A DNA stretch of 57,588 bases from an uncultured Corynebacterium sp. GTDB taxonomy: Bacteria > Actinomycetota > Actinomycetes > Mycobacteriales > Mycobacteriaceae. The stretch covers positions 1 through 57,588 of the forward strand of contig NZ_CAMIAN010000010.1 in the NCBI RefSeq assembly GCF_946221155.1, given 5' to 3'. Position numbers and translations under genes: made by a program. Below the pieces are notes generated by a model. It made no database searches. It saw only the letters and a program-made list of their open reading frames with translations, and was not told the origin of the DNA. Shown here piece after piece: positions 1-9,272 of the stretch (its first letter is position 1; every line of letters starts with the position of its first letter).

Positions 1-1
1 G

Positions 2-430
2 CAGCCAGGTGAAGGCGAGGAGCAGCCAGGTGAAGGCGAGGAGCAGCCAGGCGCTGACGACGAGAACGAGCCGGCCGGCTCCTCCAACATGAGCAAGGAA
101 GACAAGATCGCTGCTGGCATCGGTGGCTCCATCGTTGGCCTGGGTGTTCTGGGTGCAGTCCTGGGCAACGCCGGCGACAAGGCCGAGGACGAGGCTGAGG
201 CTCCGGCTGAGGGCGAGGGCAAGCCTGAGGCTCCGGCTGCAGACGCTGAGACACCGGCTGCCGACGAAGAGGCTCCGGCAGAGGACGAGGCTGAGGCACC
301 GGCTGCCGACGAAGAGGCTCCGGCAGAGGACGAGGCTGAGGCACCGGTCGCAGAGGCTCCGGCAGAGGACGAGGCTGAGGCACCGGTCGCAGAGGCTCCG
401 GCAGGGGACGAGGCTGAGGCACCGGCAGAG
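2..430 (+). repeat. In-frame tandem repeats of the surface-protein stalk
   Basis: Direct DNA repeats encode QPGEGEE near the edge and EAPAEDEAEAP units between about 181 and 430. The units are near-identical at DNA level, with alternating variants gctgccgac and gtcgca. This suggests recent expansion or contraction by slippage, so repeat number probably varies between strains. Confidence 0.75.
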
Positions 431-547
431 CGCAACGTTCAGCTGGCTAACACCGGCGTTAAGCCGGAGATCTCCATCCTGGCTGGCCTGGCTCTGATCT
501 CCGTGGTCGCTGGCGCTTGGATGATGTTCGCTCGCCGCCAGGCATAA
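2..547 (+). CDS. C-terminal part of a sortase-anchored, Glu/Ala/Pro-repeat surface protein (5' truncated by window edge)
   Basis: The frame is open from base 2, well before the first internal ATG at 89, so the true start lies left of the window. The visible product begins with a seven-residue repeat (QPGEGEE, read twice in full at the edge). A segment with membrane-like character follows (AAGIGGSIVGLGVLGAVLG), then a long run of EAPAEDEA-type acidic repeats. The end is a classical cell-wall sorting signal: LANTG, a hydrophobic stretch (ISILAGLALISVVAGAWMMF) and a short basic tail (RRQA). LAxTG is a common corynebacterial version of LPxTG, so I infer transpeptidation by a sortase and display on the cell wall. 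The repeats probably form an extended stalk, and the functional head is outside the window. A strong hairpin at 601-640 follows. Confidence 0.8.
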   Translation, partial: QPGEGEEQPGEGEEQPGADDENEPAGSSNMSKEDKIAAGIGGSIVGLGVLGAVLGNAGDKAEDEAEAPAEGEGKPEAPAADAETPAADEEAPAEDEAEAPAADEEAPAEDEAEAPVAEAPAEDEAEAPVAEAPAGDEAEAPAERNVQLANTGVKPEISILAGLALISVVAGAWMMFARRQA

Positions 548-599
548 CCCACAGTTCAATAGCGTAAAGCGAAGCTTGCCTATAGCTTGAAACCCGGAA

Positions 600-640
600 A
601 AACCCGCGTCCCTTCACCGTCCGAAGGGGCGCGGGTTTTT
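600..640. terminator. Bidirectional intrinsic terminator
   Basis: Arms aacccgcgtccc (601-612) and ggggcgcgggttt (626-638) form a GC-rich stem. A T-run follows on the plus strand (636-640) and an A-run precedes it (597-602), giving a U-tract in both directions. It lies between the convergent surface-protein gene and the hydrolase gene. Confidence 0.8.
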
Positions 641-690
641 GGCCTCTACTGCTGCCTGCCCGAGCTATTACATGGGCTGCCCAGCTCTAG

Positions 691-1692
691 CTAATCCACA
701 ATCTCCTGCCAGAACTGCTCCAGTCGATCAGAAACCATCTGCGGCTCCCGCGCCCAGCGGTTGTGCCCCAGCTGCGAATCGAACTGCTCCACCCGAGTCA
801 CCTCGGCCGGCAACTCCGCCGCGAGGTTTTCCGCGGACGCAATCGGACAGTCCTCGTCGTTCGCACAGCGTGTCAGCAGCACCGGGGTGCGCACGGACTT
901 CTTCGCCTCTTCGTAGTCCATGTCCTGGTCCGCCAGCTTGTGCAGGCGGTTTGTTTGCCCATAACGGAACCACTCACGCAGCTGCGTGCCCGATTGGCGC
1001 CCATAACCCGCCAAATCCAGCACGCCCGCGGGCTGGTATCCAAAAAGCAGGATATTCAGCATGATCTGGTAGGTACCGAAGCGCAACCGCGTACGCTGCT
1101 TACCTTCAAACCCCTTGTAGTACGGGGTGCCGGAACCCACTCCCATCATCCCGCGAATGCCTAACTCTGCAGCCTCGGGACGCGCCAGGAAGAGCGCACC
1201 GATCTGTCCGCCCATCGAATGGCAAAGCATTAACGTGGGGTGATTTTTATTGACGCCCAGCACCTCCTTCGCCGCCCGGATCGTTCGCGGATAATCCTCA
1301 GAGGCCAGGTGGTGGTAACCCCATTGGTGCTTGCGGGTGGCTACGGCCGTGGAACTACCCTGCCCACGCAACTCGCCGGTAACCACCGGGTATCCACGGT
1401 CGGCCAGCTCCCAAGCGATCGGGTCGTAATATCGAGCACCCATTCCGAAGCCCGGCCAAACCACAATCAGGGGGCGGGCACGATCCCACGCGGCATCTGC
1501 TGGGCTGTTCGCTGGGTTCGCGGTACTGCCGGAGGCGGTGGCGTCAGTACCTTCCTCCCCCACCTTCGCCGTGCCGGGCAGGAACAGGCGAACCTGCGAC
1601 GTGGTGCCATCGGCCATCTCTACCGGCAGCAGGGTCGGCTCCCGGCGTGGCTGCGTACGAGTGGTTTTCGCTTGGTGTTTCGAATCGCTCAC
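691..1692 (-). CDS. Alpha/beta hydrolase family protein
   Basis: The 333-residue protein has an alpha/beta-hydrolase core. An oxyanion-type turn (PLIVVWPGFGMGA) lies near residue 75. The nucleophile elbow LCHSMGG (Cys where Gly is usual in GxSxG) is near residue 155. An acid-containing segment (CANDEDCP) precedes a C-terminal histidine (QLGHNRWA). The substrate cannot be read from the sequence; an esterase or lipase-like activity is possible. There is no signal peptide, so it is probably cytosolic. The GTG start lies 9 bp after the gyrB stop codon, which suggests cotranscription and coupled translation downstream of gyrB. The first 60 residues are low-complexity and poorly conserved in appearance. 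The dispersed word TATTGACGCC lies antisense in the gene at 1248-1257. Confidence 0.8.
   Translation of the reverse strand: MSDSKHQAKTTRTQPRREPTLLPVEMADGTTSQVRLFLPGTAKVGEEGTDATASGSTANPANSPADAAWDRARPLIVVWPGFGMGARYYDPIAWELADRGYPVVTGELRGQGSSTAVATRKHQWGYHHLASEDYPRTIRAAKEVLGVNKNHPTLMLCHSMGGQIGALFLARPEAAELGIRGMMGVGSGTPYYKGFEGKQRTRLRFGTYQIMLNILLFGYQPAGVLDLAGYGRQSGTQLREWFRYGQTNRLHKLADQDMDYEEAKKSVRTPVLLTRCANDEDCPIASAENLAAELPAEVTRVEQFDSQLGHNRWAREPQMVSDRLEQFWQEIVD
1248..1257 (+). repeat. Dispersed word TATTGACGCC, first of eight exact copies
   Basis: Exact copies lie at 1248-1257 (+), 10179-10188 (-), 33579-33588 (-), 34101-34110 (+), 38577-38586 (-), 40244-40253 (+), 45762-45771 (-) and 56992-57001 (+). 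TTTTGACGCC occurs at 32433 (+) and 53448 (+). The related word TTTGTGACGCC occurs at 8882 (+), 20793 (+), 24774 (+) and 48905 (-). Copies lie in genes in both senses and in gaps. The function is unknown; see the findings. Confidence 0.6.
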
Positions 1693-1701
1693 AACACTCG
1701 A

Positions 1702-3726
1702 TTAAACATCAAGGAAGCGCACGTCGCGCGCGTTTTTGGTAATGAAGCTGCGGCGGGCGACAACGTCGTCGCCCATCAGCACGCTGAAGATCTCGTCGGC
1801 GGCCGCGGCATCCTCCAGGTCCACGCGACGCAGGGTGCGCACCGTCGGATCCATGGTGGTTTCCCACAGCTCCTTGGCGTTCATCTCACCCAGACCCTTG
1901 TAGCGCTGGATGCCATCGTCCTTGTTGATCTTCCGGCCCTGCGCCAGGCCCTCCTCGAGCTGCTCGTCGCGCTCGCGGTCGCTGAAGGCGAAGCCCGGAT
2001 CACCCTTTGCCCACTTCAGCTTGTACAGCGGCGGCTGGGCCAGGTACACGTAGCCCTCCTCCACCAACGGACGCATGAAGCGGAACAGCAGGGTCAGCAG
2101 CAGCGTGGCAATGTGCTGGCCATCCACGTCGGCGTCGGCCATCAGCACGATCTTGTGATAGCGCAGCTTCTTGATGTCGAACTCGTCGTGGATACCGGTG
2201 CCCAGGGCCGTAATAATGGCCTGGACCTCGTTGTTCTTCAGCACCTTATCCATGCGCGCCTTCTCCACGTTCAGGATCTTGCCGCGCAGCGGCAGAATGG
2301 CCTGGTACATGGAATCGCGACCGGACTTTGCGGAGCCACCTGCGGAATCACCCTCCACGATGTACAGCTCGCTGAGCTTCGGATCGCGGGAACGGCAATC
2401 GGCCAGCTTGCCCGGCAGGCCACCGATGTCGGAGGCGGACTTGCGGCGCACCATGTCGCGGGCCTTGCGGGCAGCATCGCGAGCGTGGGCGGAGGCCACC
2501 GCCTTGTCCACAATGGCCTTCGCTTCCGCCGGGTTGGCATCCAGCCAATCCGCCAGGTGCTCGTTCACGGCCCTTTGCACGAAGCCCTTGATCTCGGTGT
2601 TGCCGAGCTTAGTCTTCGTCTGACCCTCGAACTGCGGGTCGCCGACGCGCACGGAGATGACCGCCGCGAGGCCTTCGCGCACGTCGTCACCGCTGAGTTT
2701 CGGATCCTTGGCCTTCAGTAGCTTGTGATCGCGGGCGTAGCGGTTCATCAGGGAGGTCAGCGCCGCGCGGAAACCTTCCTCGTGCGTACCACCCTCGAAG
2801 GTGTTGATGGTGTTGGCGAAGGTGTGGACGGACTGGCTAAAGCCGCTATTCCACTGCAGCGCAACCTCGACCTCGTGATCCTCCTCGGCCACGTCAAAAG
2901 AGATGATGGTCGGGTGGATCGCGGTGCGCTTGCGGTTGATGTAGGCAACGTAATCCTTCAGACCTTCCGGGTAGTGGAAGACGCGAGTGCGCGGGCCCTT
3001 CTTCTTCTCGGCCTCGGCAGCCTTTTCTTCAGCGGACTTCGGTGCCGCCGCATCCTCGGCTGCGGTCTCCAGCTCCTCGTCGTCCTCGAGGTTTTCGCGC
3101 TCGTCGGTGAGCTTGATGGTCAGGCCCTTGTTCAGGAAAGCCATCTCCTGCAGGCGCTTGGCCACGGTGTCGAAGTTGAACTCAACAGTCTCGAAGATCT
3201 CCGGATCCGGCCAGAAGCGCTGCTTCGTGCCGGTACCGCGGGCCTTCTTCACCTGCTGCAGCTCTTCGGGCACAGCCTGGCTGAAGTTCTGACGCCACAG
3301 GTACCCGTCGCGCTTAATCTCAGTCTCCATGCGGGTAGACAGGGCGTTGACCACCGAGATACCCACACCGTGCAGACCACCGGAGACTGCATAGGAGTCC
3401 GAGTCGAACTTGCCGCCCGCGTGCAGCTGCGTCATCACAACCTGCACGGTTGGCGGGCCGGTCGGGTGATCCTCCACTGGGATACCACGGCCGTCGTCAA
3501 TGACCTCCACGCCACCGTCGGCCAGCAGCGTTACGCTGACTTCCTTGGCATAACCCGCCATGGCCTCGTCAACCGAGTTGTCCACAACCTCCCACACCAG
3601 GTGGTGCAGGCCGCGCTCGCCGGTAGAACCGATGTACATACCGGGGCGCTTGCGAACGGCCTCCAAGCCCTCGAGGATCGTAATTGAACTCGCGCCGTAG
3701 TCGCTCTGCTTCTGTGGTTCAGCCAC
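1702..3726 (-). CDS. gyrB: DNA gyrase subunit B
   Basis: This 674-residue protein is the ATPase subunit of DNA gyrase, which introduces negative supercoils with GyrA. The N-terminal GHKL ATPase region is clear: RKRPGMYIGSTGERGLHH near residue 30, the ATP-binding VDNSVDEAMAG, and DDGRGIP. The TOPRIM part carries EGDSAGGSAKSGRD and LMADADVDGQH. The C-terminal end IQRYKGLGEMNAKELWETT is typical. A lysine/glutamate/alanine-rich insert at about residues 205-245 is family-variable. Translation starts with GTG at 3726 behind AAAAGGAG. gyrA is not in this window, whereas it directly follows gyrB in many bacteria. The gene is the last conserved member of the dnaA-dnaN-recF-dciA-gyrB block and is followed closely by the hydrolase gene. 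Confidence 0.98.
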   Translation of the reverse strand: MAEPQKQSDYGASSITILEGLEAVRKRPGMYIGSTGERGLHHLVWEVVDNSVDEAMAGYAKEVSVTLLADGGVEVIDDGRGIPVEDHPTGPPTVQVVMTQLHAGGKFDSDSYAVSGGLHGVGISVVNALSTRMETEIKRDGYLWRQNFSQAVPEELQQVKKARGTGTKQRFWPDPEIFETVEFNFDTVAKRLQEMAFLNKGLTIKLTDERENLEDDEELETAAEDAAAPKSAEEKAAEAEKKKGPRTRVFHYPEGLKDYVAYINRKRTAIHPTIISFDVAEEDHEVEVALQWNSGFSQSVHTFANTINTFEGGTHEEGFRAALTSLMNRYARDHKLLKAKDPKLSGDDVREGLAAVISVRVGDPQFEGQTKTKLGNTEIKGFVQRAVNEHLADWLDANPAEAKAIVDKAVASAHARDAARKARDMVRRKSASDIGGLPGKLADCRSRDPKLSELYIVEGDSAGGSAKSGRDSMYQAILPLRGKILNVEKARMDKVLKNNEVQAIITALGTGIHDEFDIKKLRYHKIVLMADADVDGQHIATLLLTLLFRFMRPLVEEGYVYLAQPPLYKLKWAKGDPGFAFSDRERDEQLEEGLAQGRKINKDDGIQRYKGLGEMNAKELWETTMDPTVRTLRRVDLEDAAAADEIFSVLMGDDVVARRSFITKNARDVRFLDV

Positions 3727-3836
3727 GATGGGTCAAACTCCTTTTCTCGCGCGTAAATAACCACCCCATTCTAGCGCGTCGCGGGCCTAAAGGTGCCATT
3801 GGACAGGCCGTTTAAGCTATTTGAACGGTCATTCCA

Positions 3837-4364
3837 TCATCCGAAGTCATCTCGTGGACCGCGCCCTTGCACGCGCAGCTTGCCGTATTTCGGCCGGCGG
3901 ATGTTGGGCCCCTGGATCCGCAGCTGCGCCACCACGTCCTCGCCCGCACGCTTAGCTATGGCCTGCAAAATCACGGTCTGCATGTAGCGCAGCTGAGTGG
4001 TCCACGGGGTGGAATCGCACTCGACCACCAGGATCTGCGTGTCTTCCTCATAGCGCACCGGTCGAGTGTGTTCGGCAATCTTGTCACCCACCAGTTCCGG
4101 CCAGGCGTTCATGATCCGCGCAACGCTCACTCGCTGTTGCCAACCCTGTCGCTTGATCTCGCGCCCAATGAGCGCACCGAAACGCTTCGGGTCGCGGTAG
4201 CTACGATCTAGCCGCCCATCCATGCGGGTCTTGTACCTGGTTGCCTTGCGGAACGTTGTTCTCTGGTTCTTCTTTGGTGACGCCACCAGCGGCAACTCGG
4301 CCTGCGGGGAACCACCGGCCTTCTTCATGGCGGCCAAAGCTTGGGCTACTGGGTCAGTCGCCAT
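3837..4364 (-). CDS. dciA: DciA-type replicative helicase-loader-associated protein (DUF721)
   Basis: The core from about residue 60 (IGREIKRQGWQQRVSVARIMNAWPELVG) to IAEHTRPVRYEEDTQILVV and STPWTTQLRYMQ is the DUF721/DciA fold, which binds the replicative helicase DnaB in bacteria without DnaC. The C-terminal end IQGPNIRRPKYGKLRVQGRGPRDDFG is the actinobacterial form seen next to recF and gyrB. I chose the ATG at 4364 (MATDPVAQAL), which overlaps the recF stop by 11 bp and implies translational coupling. An upstream in-frame start at 4436 would add 24 basic residues overlapping recF further and looks less likely. The linker carries a copy of the dispersed word (TTTGGTGACGCC, antisense, 4273-4284). 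Confidence 0.88.
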   Translation of the reverse strand: MATDPVAQALAAMKKAGGSPQAELPLVASPKKNQRTTFRKATRYKTRMDGRLDRSYRDPKRFGALIGREIKRQGWQQRVSVARIMNAWPELVGDKIAEHTRPVRYEEDTQILVVECDSTPWTTQLRYMQTVILQAIAKRAGEDVVAQLRIQGPNIRRPKYGKLRVQGRGPRDDFG

Positions 4365-5691
4365 CGGCCTCGCCATCCTTCGCATTACGTTCCGCCGCGC
4401 TTGCTGCTGCATCCTCTTCTGGATTTCTCGAGGCATGAGCTAGAACATCAGTCGGAGCACCAGCCGCGGGAGTTTTGAGCTCATCAATAGTGTAGATCTT
4501 TGCCACATCCCGCAGAGCCTCTGGAATGTCCTCATCCACCGCAGCCGTGATGAGAACCTGCTCAGCGCTGGAAATAAGGTCGACGAGGTGGTGGCGTCGA
4601 GAAGAGTCGAGCTCCGCAAAAACATCGTCGAGGATCACGACAGGCTCAACCCCGTCCCCGCGCTGCATAAAAAATGCGGCTAGCCGCAGGGAGAGCGCAA
4701 AAGACCAAGACTCGCCGTGCGAGGCGTAACCCTTGGCGGGCTGGTGGCCGAGGATCAGGTTCACATCGTCGCGGTGCGGGCCAAGCAGCGTGGTGCCGCG
4801 CTCGACCTCCTGGGGGCGTTTAATGGCAAAGGCCTGCAACAGCGTGGCCTCGGCGATCTCCGGGCTGAGAAGTGCCGTGGGCTGGTTCGGCTCGCTAACG
4901 CCCAGGCGAATGCCCAAGTCGGTGAGCTCCGCATCAATTGTGGACGTGTAAGACATGTGCGCGGGGCGCGACTGCGGAGCCAGCGATCGGTAGGTCTGCT
5001 GCAGGTGCGGGGCAAGGTCGTGGACTATCTGCACCCGCGCCGACATGATTTGCCCGCCTAGAGCAGCCAGCTGGCTATCCCACACGTCGAGAGTGGCCAG
5101 GGCGGATTCCGCGTCAGCCTTGATGTCCTCCGAAAGGTTGTGGCTTGCACCCTTCGGAGCGCCAACAACGAGCCGCAGGGCGAAAGCTGACTGCCGCAGC
5201 AGCGCATTCCGCTGGCGTAGTGCCTTGTCGTAATCCGCCTTCACCGCAGCTAGGCGCGGGTAGCGGGAGATCATGATCGTGTCTAGGAATTGGCGACGCT
5301 GCTCAGGTTCACCGCGAATCAGTGCCAGATCTTCCGGGGAAAACAGCGTAGTTCGCACAACCCCCAACAGATCGCGCTGAGAATTCATGGCAGCACGGTT
5401 AATGTGCGCGCGATTCGAGCCGCGGGCGCGGATAGCCAGGTGAGCAGTGAGCTCGCGACCATTGTTTACGGCAGTAGCGGAGATATTGGCGATGTCTTCC
5501 CCACGCCGCACCAAAGCGGAGTCGGTGTTGACGCGGTGTGAGCTTAGGTGGGCAAGGTAACCGAGTGCCTCGACGATGTTGGTCTTCCCGTGGCCATTCG
5601 GGCCGGAGAAGATCGTGATGCCAGGGCTGAGCTGCAGGTCGAGTTCCTCCCACGACCTGTAATTACTCAGACGAAGATTGGAGACATACAC
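4354..5691 (-). CDS. recF: DNA replication/repair protein RecF
   Basis: RecF is an SMC-like ATPase that loads RecA at gaps during replication-fork repair. Walker A (GPNGHGKTNIVEALGY) is at about residue 31, the signature-type LLGPHRDDV near residue 300, and Walker B (VVILDDVFAELD) near residue 345. At 445 residues it is longer than the usual 370-400, because of an Ala/Glu/Asp-rich tail after about residue 395 that overlaps the start of dciA. Translation begins with GTG at 5691 (MYVSNLRLSNYRSW). It lies 58 bp downstream of dnaN in the same direction, in the conserved origin operon order. Confidence 0.97.
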   Translation of the reverse strand: MYVSNLRLSNYRSWEELDLQLSPGITIFSGPNGHGKTNIVEALGYLAHLSSHRVNTDSALVRRGEDIANISATAVNNGRELTAHLAIRARGSNRAHINRAAMNSQRDLLGVVRTTLFSPEDLALIRGEPEQRRQFLDTIMISRYPRLAAVKADYDKALRQRNALLRQSAFALRLVVGAPKGASHNLSEDIKADAESALATLDVWDSQLAALGGQIMSARVQIVHDLAPHLQQTYRSLAPQSRPAHMSYTSTIDAELTDLGIRLGVSEPNQPTALLSPEIAEATLLQAFAIKRPQEVERGTTLLGPHRDDVNLILGHQPAKGYASHGESWSFALSLRLAAFFMQRGDGVEPVVILDDVFAELDSSRRHHLVDLISSAEQVLITAAVDEDIPEALRDVAKIYTIDELKTPAAGAPTDVLAHASRNPEEDAAASAAERNAKDGEADGD

Positions 5692-5749
5692 GGTTAGTTA
5701 GAAATCAACCTGGAAAAGAACCTAGAAGTCAACCTCGGCCTAGCCTGCC

Positions 5750-6934
5750 TTAGCCCGGCAGACGCACGGGCATCAGCAGGTAGGTGAAGTCCGTCTCCGG
5801 GGTTGCGAAGTTGCCCTCTGCGTCGGCCTCGGGCAACTCTCCCGGGTCCGGCAGCAGAATAGCGGGGCGGGAGGCCATGGTGAAGCCAAAGACCACGCGC
5901 GGGGTGTGGATAGCGGCCAGGCCTTCCTTTAGATAGCTGGGGTTAAATGCGATGACCAAAGGCTCCCCGGCGAAAGCGCAGTCCAGGGTTTCCGTCGCGG
6001 AACCGACATCGCTGCCACCTGCGGAAAGGGTGACGGTGTTGTCCTTGAAGTCCATCCGGATCTGGGAGTTCCGCTCAGCGACGATGGAGACACGCTTGAT
6101 CGCTTCCTGCAGCGGAGCGATCTCCACGCTGGCCAGGGCTGTGTGCGTCTTCGGCAGCAGTGGGCGGAACTTCGGGAATTCCGCATCGAGCAGGCGCGTG
6201 GTGGTGTGTCGCGATTCGGTGGAGATGCCTAGGAGGCCATCGGCACCGATGTCCTCGCCGCTACCCACCGCGATCTCGATGGGATCGGTGTTGTTCGGAT
6301 CCATGGAACGCGCGGTATCCGCCAGGGTGCGGGCCGGGATCAGCAGTTTCGCCTGTGCGTCGGCTTGAGCCGGGTTCCACTGGAAGCTGCGAACGGCCAG
6401 GCGGAAGCGGTCAGTGGCGACCATAATGACATTTTCGCCGTCGATCTCGACGTGCACGCCGGTGAGCATCGGCAGAGTATCGTCGCGGCCAGCCGCCACT
6501 GCGACCTGCGAGATTGATTCTGCAAAGAGATTCGGATCAATAGTGCCGGTAACCTCGGGCAATTCCGGCAGAACCGGGTAGTCCTCGATGGTCATTGCGG
6601 GAAGTTCGAACTTAGACTTGCCAGTCTTAAGAGTCACGGTGGTGCCGTCGAACTCGATGTTGATCGGCTTATTGGGCAGAGAGCCGACGATGTCGGAGGC
6701 CAGTTTGCCAGCGACGAGGATCTTGCCGGGCTCGTTGACCTCGGCATTGATGCGCACGCGGGTGGAGACCTCACGATCGAATCCGGAAAGTTCCAGCCCT
6801 TCGTCGTCGGCGACAATCATCACGCCGCGCAGAATGGGCTGAGTGGGCTTACTAGGCAGGGAGCGGGCTACCCAACCAAGGGCGGATGCGAAATCATCCT
6901 TGGGAACAATGAAACTCACTGTTTGGCTATCCAT
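5750..6934 (-). CDS. dnaN: DNA polymerase III beta subunit (sliding clamp)
   Basis: The clamp tethers DNA polymerase to DNA and serves as docking platform for replication and repair partners. The protein begins MDSQTVSFIVPKDDFASALGWVARSL and ends YLLMPVRLPG, the typical C-terminal clamp motif. The three-domain beta-clamp fold length (394 residues) matches relatives. I use the ATG at 6934; a TTG two codons earlier is also in frame. The gene is separated from dnaA by the 598-bp origin gap and is followed by recF. Confidence 0.98.
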   Translation of the reverse strand: MDSQTVSFIVPKDDFASALGWVARSLPSKPTQPILRGVMIVADDEGLELSGFDREVSTRVRINAEVNEPGKILVAGKLASDIVGSLPNKPINIEFDGTTVTLKTGKSKFELPAMTIEDYPVLPELPEVTGTIDPNLFAESISQVAVAAGRDDTLPMLTGVHVEIDGENVIMVATDRFRLAVRSFQWNPAQADAQAKLLIPARTLADTARSMDPNNTDPIEIAVGSGEDIGADGLLGISTESRHTTTRLLDAEFPKFRPLLPKTHTALASVEIAPLQEAIKRVSIVAERNSQIRMDFKDNTVTLSAGGSDVGSATETLDCAFAGEPLVIAFNPSYLKEGLAAIHTPRVVFGFTMASRPAILLPDPGELPEADAEGNFATPETDFTYLLMPVRLPG

Positions 6935-7532
6935 GCTCAATCTAACTTCCGTGCTCTCGTCGCTCTCATGGTTTTCGAGGTCTAGCGGTCCCCGAGGTTC
7001 GTCTGATCAAGATTAACCCACAAGCTCTATTTCTGTTTATTCCCTTTTATTTAGAGAGATAGCAGTCGTAGTAGGTGTTGTGGATCCTGTGCACAAACCC
7101 TAATCGATGCACGTCGTACCGCGGGTTCGGGTGTTGATGATCCGGTGGACAAACTGTGAATAACAGATCTTGGTTGTGGATAACTCTGACCGGTCGCGAG
7201 TTGTACACATCTTGTCCACTGCTCTTTGCCCAGTTTAGTGGCAGTTTTCCCCAGGGGACGGGGTGCAGTTTTGTGATGCAGCCAACTTTTCATCCTGTGT
7301 GACGCAGGCGGAGCCGTGCAGAGTCGCTACCCCTTGAATTACAAGTTTGAAATTACACTTGTGGAAAACCCTGTGGAATTGTGGATAACTCAGTTGAATC
7401 CCGGTCTAATAAAGGTCAGGGCCTCGCGAGTTATCCCCAGGTTCGCTGTGGATAACTCGCCCAATCTGGGGAAAACTGTGGGAAACTCATGCCTCCCACC
7501 GCTGCCGGGGGTACTTCCGAAATAGGGTGAGG
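6935..7532. other. oriC: dnaN-dnaA intergenic region, probable oriC
   Basis: This gap has no convincing gene. Exact TTATCCACA boxes, all on the minus strand (read tgtggataa), lie at 7175-7183, 7380-7388 and 7447-7455. Relaxed boxes are at 7155-7163 (tgtgaataa), 7212-7220 (ttgtccact), 7360-7368 (tgtggaaaa) and 7431-7439 (ttatcccca). An AT-rich stretch at about 7007-7062 (rich in tttatt and tttattt words) could be the duplex-unwinding element. The dnaN-dnaA spacer is the usual actinobacterial origin position. Short ORFs here overlap the boxes and are rejected. Confidence 0.85.
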
Positions 7533-9272
7533 CTAATCCCGGGCATGGGACTTGATCTTTTGTGTTAGTTCCTGCACCTGATCGAAGACCTTCTTGTTCT
7601 CCGACAGAGATTCGCGCACGCGCCGCTCGGCGTACATCACCGTTGTGTGGTCGCGGCCACCGAATGCGCTTCCCAGCTTCGGCAGGGATAGATCCGTCAG
7701 TTCGCGGCACAGATACATAGCAATTTGCCGGGCCTGCACAAACTTCTTGGCTCTGCCCTTCCCCACCAATTCGTCCGTTGTCAGATTGAAGTAGTTCGCC
7801 ACCACCTCGATCACATGCTGCGGCACAATTTCCACATCCTGGTCTGCCGGCGAAATATCGCGGAGTGCAATCTCGGCCGTCTCTACCGTCAAAGGTTCGT
7901 GGCTCAAAGCGCAGTAGGCCGTTACACGGATCAAGGCACCGTCGAGTTCGCGGATGGATTTTTCGTAGCGGCTGGCGATCAGCACCTTTACGTCCTCCGG
8001 CAACTGCACATTGTCGGATTCCGCCTTCTTCGTCAGAATTGCAATGCGCGTCTCCAGATCCGGAGTTTGCACATCCGTAATCAGGCCACCCTCAAAGCGC
8101 GTGCGCAGACGATCCTCCAGGGTGGTCAGCTGCCGGGGAGGCCGGTCGGAGCTCAAGACGATCTGCTTATTGGCCTGGTGCAAAGCGTTGAATGTGTGGA
8201 AGAACTCCTCCTGCGTGGACTCCTTGTTCTGCAGGAATTGAATGTCATCCACGATCAGCATGTCCAGATTGCGGTAGCGCCGCTTAAAGGATTCGCGAGT
8301 GTCGTTGGCGATCGAGTTAATGAAGTCGTTCGTCAGTTCCTCCGAGCTCACATACTTCACCCGCATATTCGGCTGCAGTTCTTTGGCGTAATGCCCGATG
8401 GCGTGCAGCAGGTGAGTCTTGCCAAGACCCGATTCACCCCAAATAAACAGAGGGTTATAAGCCTTGGCTGGTGCTTCGGCGACGGCACGACAAGCCGCGG
8501 CGGCGAAGTTATTGGAGGAACCAACAACGAAGTTCTCAAACGTGTAGTTCTTGTTCAGCAGCGATTCTCCATCAAGCCCATCGGTGAATCTCAAGGATGG
8601 TTGCGGCGATGGGGTATGCCGCGGAGCTGGACGGTGAGCGGTCTCCTTGTTGGTCCAGCGCGTAGGCGTTGGAGAAGGGTTCGGATCGATACGGTTCTCC
8701 GACGCAGCGTATTGCCCAGCCAGTTCGTCGGCGTCATGTTCCCGACGCCGCGCCGCTTCCTCAGCGGTTTCGGCCGCATTGCTTACCTCGGTCGGTGCCG
8801 CGCCGTCCTTCTGCTCGGCCTTGTTGACCAGCTCTTCTACCTGCGAAGTTGAGAGGTCGTCTGCGGTTGCCACCGAGCCTTTTTGTGACGCCCCTTCGTG
8901 GGTATCGCCAGCAGCATCAACACGGGTGTGACTGTCGTCGGCTGCCTCGGCGCGATCTTCGGATTCCCCATTAGTGCTGGTGATGGCGAGGCTAACGGAA
9001 AGATCCAACCGTGTCTTGAGAACGTGCTTGATGGGATCGATCAGGTCCTTCTCGATCGACTCCTTAGTCCACTTGTTCGGGGTTTCCAGCACCACAATGC
9101 GCCCCATAAGTCCGACTGGCGTGACCTTTCGCAGTAGGGAGCGCTGCTTAGGGGAGATGACCGGCAGGTCCGGATCGGGATTAGCCGACGAGCTATCGGC
9201 AAGCCAATCGTGCATGATGGCATCCCACATGTCTGGGAAGTGTTCCTCGATGGAGAAGTTCGAGTTGCTCAT
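7533..9272 (-). CDS. dnaA: Chromosomal replication initiator protein DnaA
   Basis: DnaA binds DnaA boxes at oriC, melts the origin and loads the helicase. The 579-residue product has domain I (MWDAIMHDWLADSS), a long low-complexity domain II (about residues 100-230), the AAA+ domain with Walker A (GESGLGKTHLLHAIG) near residue 275 and Walker B (MLIVDDIQFLQ), and the C-terminal helix-turn-helix domain IV with the signature FGGRDHTTVMYAERRV. Domain II is long and Glu/Asp/Ala-rich and carries a TTTGTGACGCC word antisense at 8882-8892. The ATG start at 9272 follows a GGAG. Box clusters on both sides suggest autoregulation as well as origin function. Confidence 0.98.
   Translation of the reverse strand: MSNSNFSIEEHFPDMWDAIMHDWLADSSSANPDPDLPVISPKQRSLLRKVTPVGLMGRIVVLETPNKWTKESIEKDLIDPIKHVLKTRLDLSVSLAITSTNGESEDRAEAADDSHTRVDAAGDTHEGASQKGSVATADDLSTSQVEELVNKAEQKDGAAPTEVSNAAETAEEAARRREHDADELAGQYAASENRIDPNPSPTPTRWTNKETAHRPAPRHTPSPQPSLRFTDGLDGESLLNKNYTFENFVVGSSNNFAAAACRAVAEAPAKAYNPLFIWGESGLGKTHLLHAIGHYAKELQPNMRVKYVSSEELTNDFINSIANDTRESFKRRYRNLDMLIVDDIQFLQNKESTQEEFFHTFNALHQANKQIVLSSDRPPRQLTTLEDRLRTRFEGGLITDVQTPDLETRIAILTKKAESDNVQLPEDVKVLIASRYEKSIRELDGALIRVTAYCALSHEPLTVETAEIALRDISPADQDVEIVPQHVIEVVANYFNLTTDELVGKGRAKKFVQARQIAMYLCRELTDLSLPKLGSAFGGRDHTTVMYAERRVRESLSENKKVFDQVQELTQKIKSHARD

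Noticed and set aside
1240..2721. 493-codon open frame on the plus strand opposite the hydrolase and gyrB genes
   Set aside because: It is a shadow of gyrB codon usage in a GC-rich genome; the product has no recognisable domain and gyrB is certain.
7051..7525. Short open frames in the dnaN-dnaA gap
   Set aside because: They overlap DnaA boxes and have no ribosome site or recognisable product.
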